Shown here: positions 6,983 through 7,990 of the stretch, one piece after another
Layout of the letters: each line of letters starts with the position of its first letter
Position numbering within the stretch: position 1 is the stretch's first letter
Origin: Verrucomicrobiota bacterium
GTDB taxonomy: Bacteria > Verrucomicrobiota > Verrucomicrobiia > Chthoniobacterales > UBA10450
Assembly (NCBI GenBank): GCA_003217835.1
Contig: QHMQ01000077.1
Coordinates: 1 to 7,990 of the forward strand
DNA length: 7,990 nucleotides
Direction of reading: 5' to 3'
Made by a program: the position numbers and the translations under genes
Notes under the pieces: model-generated
The model's database searches: none
Told to the model about the DNA's origin: nothing
The model's input: the letters and a program-made list of their open reading frames with translations, nothing else

Positions 6983-7012
6983 TTGCCTGCGCCTTGCTTC
7001 AACCAATATAAT
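6983..7012 (+). promoter_or_regulatory. Sigma-70-type promoter with perfect TATAAT, TSS at the GTG start
   Basis: TATAAT occupies 7007-7012, a perfect -10 box. TTGCCT at 6983-6988 matches the -35 consensus at four of six positions, with an 18-bp spacer. With the last T of the -10 box at -7, transcription would begin at 7019, which is the G of the GTG proposed as the start of the downstream gene. The region is the 77-bp gap between divergent genes. Confidence 0.55.
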
Positions 7013-7018
7013 ATCGGC

Positions 7019-7990
7019 GTGTTGCGCTCGGCCATCCATTCTGTCCCTTCGGATCTTGCGCGCGTCATTGCGCGAAAATTCGAACATGGCCGGTTCCTCA
7101 TTATCGGAGGCGTCGAATCTGAGAAACTCGAGCGGCAATTTGGCGAATTGGGAAGAGAGGCCGTCATTACCGACGGTGGTGTCGATCTTGCGACGACGCT
7201 TCCCCAGGACGAGCCAGCACCTTTTGAGGTGGCGATCTGGTTTTACTCTGCCGAAGAGAGTGACGATGATCGGCTTAGCAAAGAACTTGCCCGCTACGCG
7301 AGTTGCATTGTCCTCCTGCCTGGTGCGGGCGCGAGCGTCGCCAAGCGACGCTCGCAACTTGTCGAATGTTTTCGCCGGTTCGGATTGCTGCCTGATTATG
7401 AATGCGATTTGGGCAACCTCGACCCCATCGCAATACTCATCCGACGCCAACCGAGCGAGACTGCCGAGGCGGTTATTCCTGTCGTGGAAACGGCTTTCGC
7501 GAGACTCAACACGCGGCTTAGCGGCTTAGAGCGAATGCTGCGGACGCGCATATCGGAATTGGAAGCCGCCGATCGGCACATCGCCACTCTCGAGGAAAAA
7601 TTACTTAAACTGAAGCAATACCGACGCGACCTAAAGTTGTTGAGAGAGCAAAGACAGGCGCTGCGTAAATCGCCCGAGCGCAAGATTGGTCAGGTGCTGC
7701 TCGCGCCGTATCGGATTCCTGAAAAACTGGTGAAAACAGCGTGGAAGAAATTGCGTCCACCCGGTGCAGTGCGACTGCGATCCGCTGCTCCAACTGAATA
7801 TCAGGAATGGCTCCAACGGCACCGCGCGAGTGCGAGCGACCTGGACGGGATGCGGCACGAGGCGTCTGCCTTTGCAAACCAGCCGCTCATCAGCGTTATC
7901 ACGCCAATTTATGATACGTCCGTGCAGTGGCTTACGGAAGCTGTCGAATCGTTGCTCGCGCAAGCCTATGAAAACTGGGAGCTTCTTTTG
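7019..7990 (+). CDS. Large glycosyltransferase: methyltransferase-like domain, coiled coil, GT2 domain (3' end outside window)
   Basis: The frame is open from after TGA at 6929 to the right edge; 324 residues are visible from GTG at 7019. Residues about 14-145 look like a degenerate class I methyltransferase fold: RFLIIGG (first strand, but no proper GxGxG), EAVITDGG (second), FEVAIWFYSAEESDDDRLSKEL and CIVLLPGAGA (middle strands), FRRFGLLPDYECD and DPIAILIRRQ (last hairpin). Residues about 160-217 are a charged, Leu-rich coiled coil (LEAADRHIATLEEKLLKLKQ). At 289 begins PLISVITPIYDTSVQWL, then AVESLLAQAYENWELLL, the classic first strand and helix of a GT2 domain, cut by the edge. GT2 enzymes build surface glycans from nucleotide sugars in the cytoplasm. 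The region up to the coiled coil has no ATG before 7535, so GTG 7019 (or TTG 7022 or TTG 6983) is the likely start. Context next to LPS genes suggests O-antigen or capsule synthesis. Confidence 0.85.
   Translation, partial: MLRSAIHSVPSDLARVIARKFEHGRFLIIGGVESEKLERQFGELGREAVITDGGVDLATTLPQDEPAPFEVAIWFYSAEESDDDRLSKELARYASCIVLLPGAGASVAKRRSQLVECFRRFGLLPDYECDLGNLDPIAILIRRQPSETAEAVIPVVETAFARLNTRLSGLERMLRTRISELEAADRHIATLEEKLLKLKQYRRDLKLLREQRQALRKSPERKIGQVLLAPYRIPEKLVKTAWKKLRPPGAVRLRSAAPTEYQEWLQRHRASASDLDGMRHEASAFANQPLISVITPIYDTSVQWLTEAVESLLAQAYENWELLL
7331..7355. repeat. Perfect 11-bp inverted repeat with 3-nt loop inside the GT2 gene
   Basis: GCGAGCGTCGC (7331-7341) and GCGACGCTCGC (7345-7355) are exact reverse complements separated by CAA. 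It lies in the methyltransferase-like domain and is read in frame as ASVAKRRSQ. There is no T run after it on either strand, so it does not look like a terminator. The short loop resembles the hairpins of the element at 1112-1176, but the sequence differs. Confidence 0.75.

Noticed and set aside
6940..7011. Short + strand ATG frame of 23 codons before the GT2-type gene
   Set aside because: It starts upstream of the predicted transcription start, overlaps the promoter boxes and has no features of a real peptide.
6584..7450. Minus-strand open frame of 288 codons across the divergent gap
   Set aside because: It overlaps the strongly supported acyltransferase N-terminus in another frame and runs antisense to the GT2-type gene. 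The translation has low-complexity Arg/Ser-rich composition and no recognisable domain.

Overview
The window reads as chromosomal DNA of a Gram-negative member of the Verrucomicrobiota, probably a soil lineage near Chthoniobacterales (the phylum is fairly well supported, the order is a guess). The main taxonomic evidence is a 51-residue basic protein at 1894-2049 that I recognise as the small basic protein conserved in Verrucomicrobia and Chlamydiae. LPS-assembly enzymes, moderately high GC and genes without clear Shine-Dalgarno sites fit this. No tRNA, rRNA, CRISPR array, transposase or phage gene was seen.

Left part (1-2679). A thioredoxin-fold redoxin gene enters from the left edge on the + strand and ends at 284. 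Facing it is a minus-strand group, read right to left: the small basic protein, an RluB-like rRNA pseudouridine synthase with a GTG start, and a short-chain dehydrogenase/reductase (SDR) whose reading frame breaks near 585-595. A 65-bp element made of two perfect 7-bp, 3-nt-loop hairpins between 6-bp inverted ends (1112-1176) lies inside the 3' end of the pseudouridine synthase gene, just ahead of the SDR start. A divergent + gene encodes a membrane-anchored rhodanese-like protein whose catalytic Cys position is Asp.

Middle part (2674-6941). Three minus-strand genes form a likely cell-envelope operon. The first is a 648-residue fusion of a lipid A acyltransferase domain (LpxL/HtrB type) with an LPS heptosyltransferase domain (WaaF type, GT9). 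It is followed by a hotdog-fold thioesterase and an ArnT-like polytopic glycosyltransferase (GT39). The first acts at the inner face of the inner membrane on lipid A and inner core; the GT39 enzyme would add a sugar from a polyprenyl-phosphate donor on the periplasmic side. The GT39 and rhodanese genes converge and share the six bases TTATAA, which hold both stop codons.

Right part (6942-7990). A + strand gene starts divergently from the fusion gene and leaves the window. It encodes a degenerate methyltransferase-like domain, a coiled coil and the beginning of a GT2 glycosyltransferase domain, suggesting O-antigen or other surface-glycan synthesis. Its best start is a GTG placed exactly where a promoter with a perfect TATAAT box should begin transcription, so a leaderless mRNA is predicted. 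A perfect 11-bp inverted repeat with a 3-nt loop is embedded in its coding sequence.

I see no complete novel defence or mobile system. The most interesting items are the palindromic elements inside coding sequence, the SDR frame break, the acyltransferase-heptosyltransferase fusion, the Cys-less rhodanese and the predicted leaderless start.
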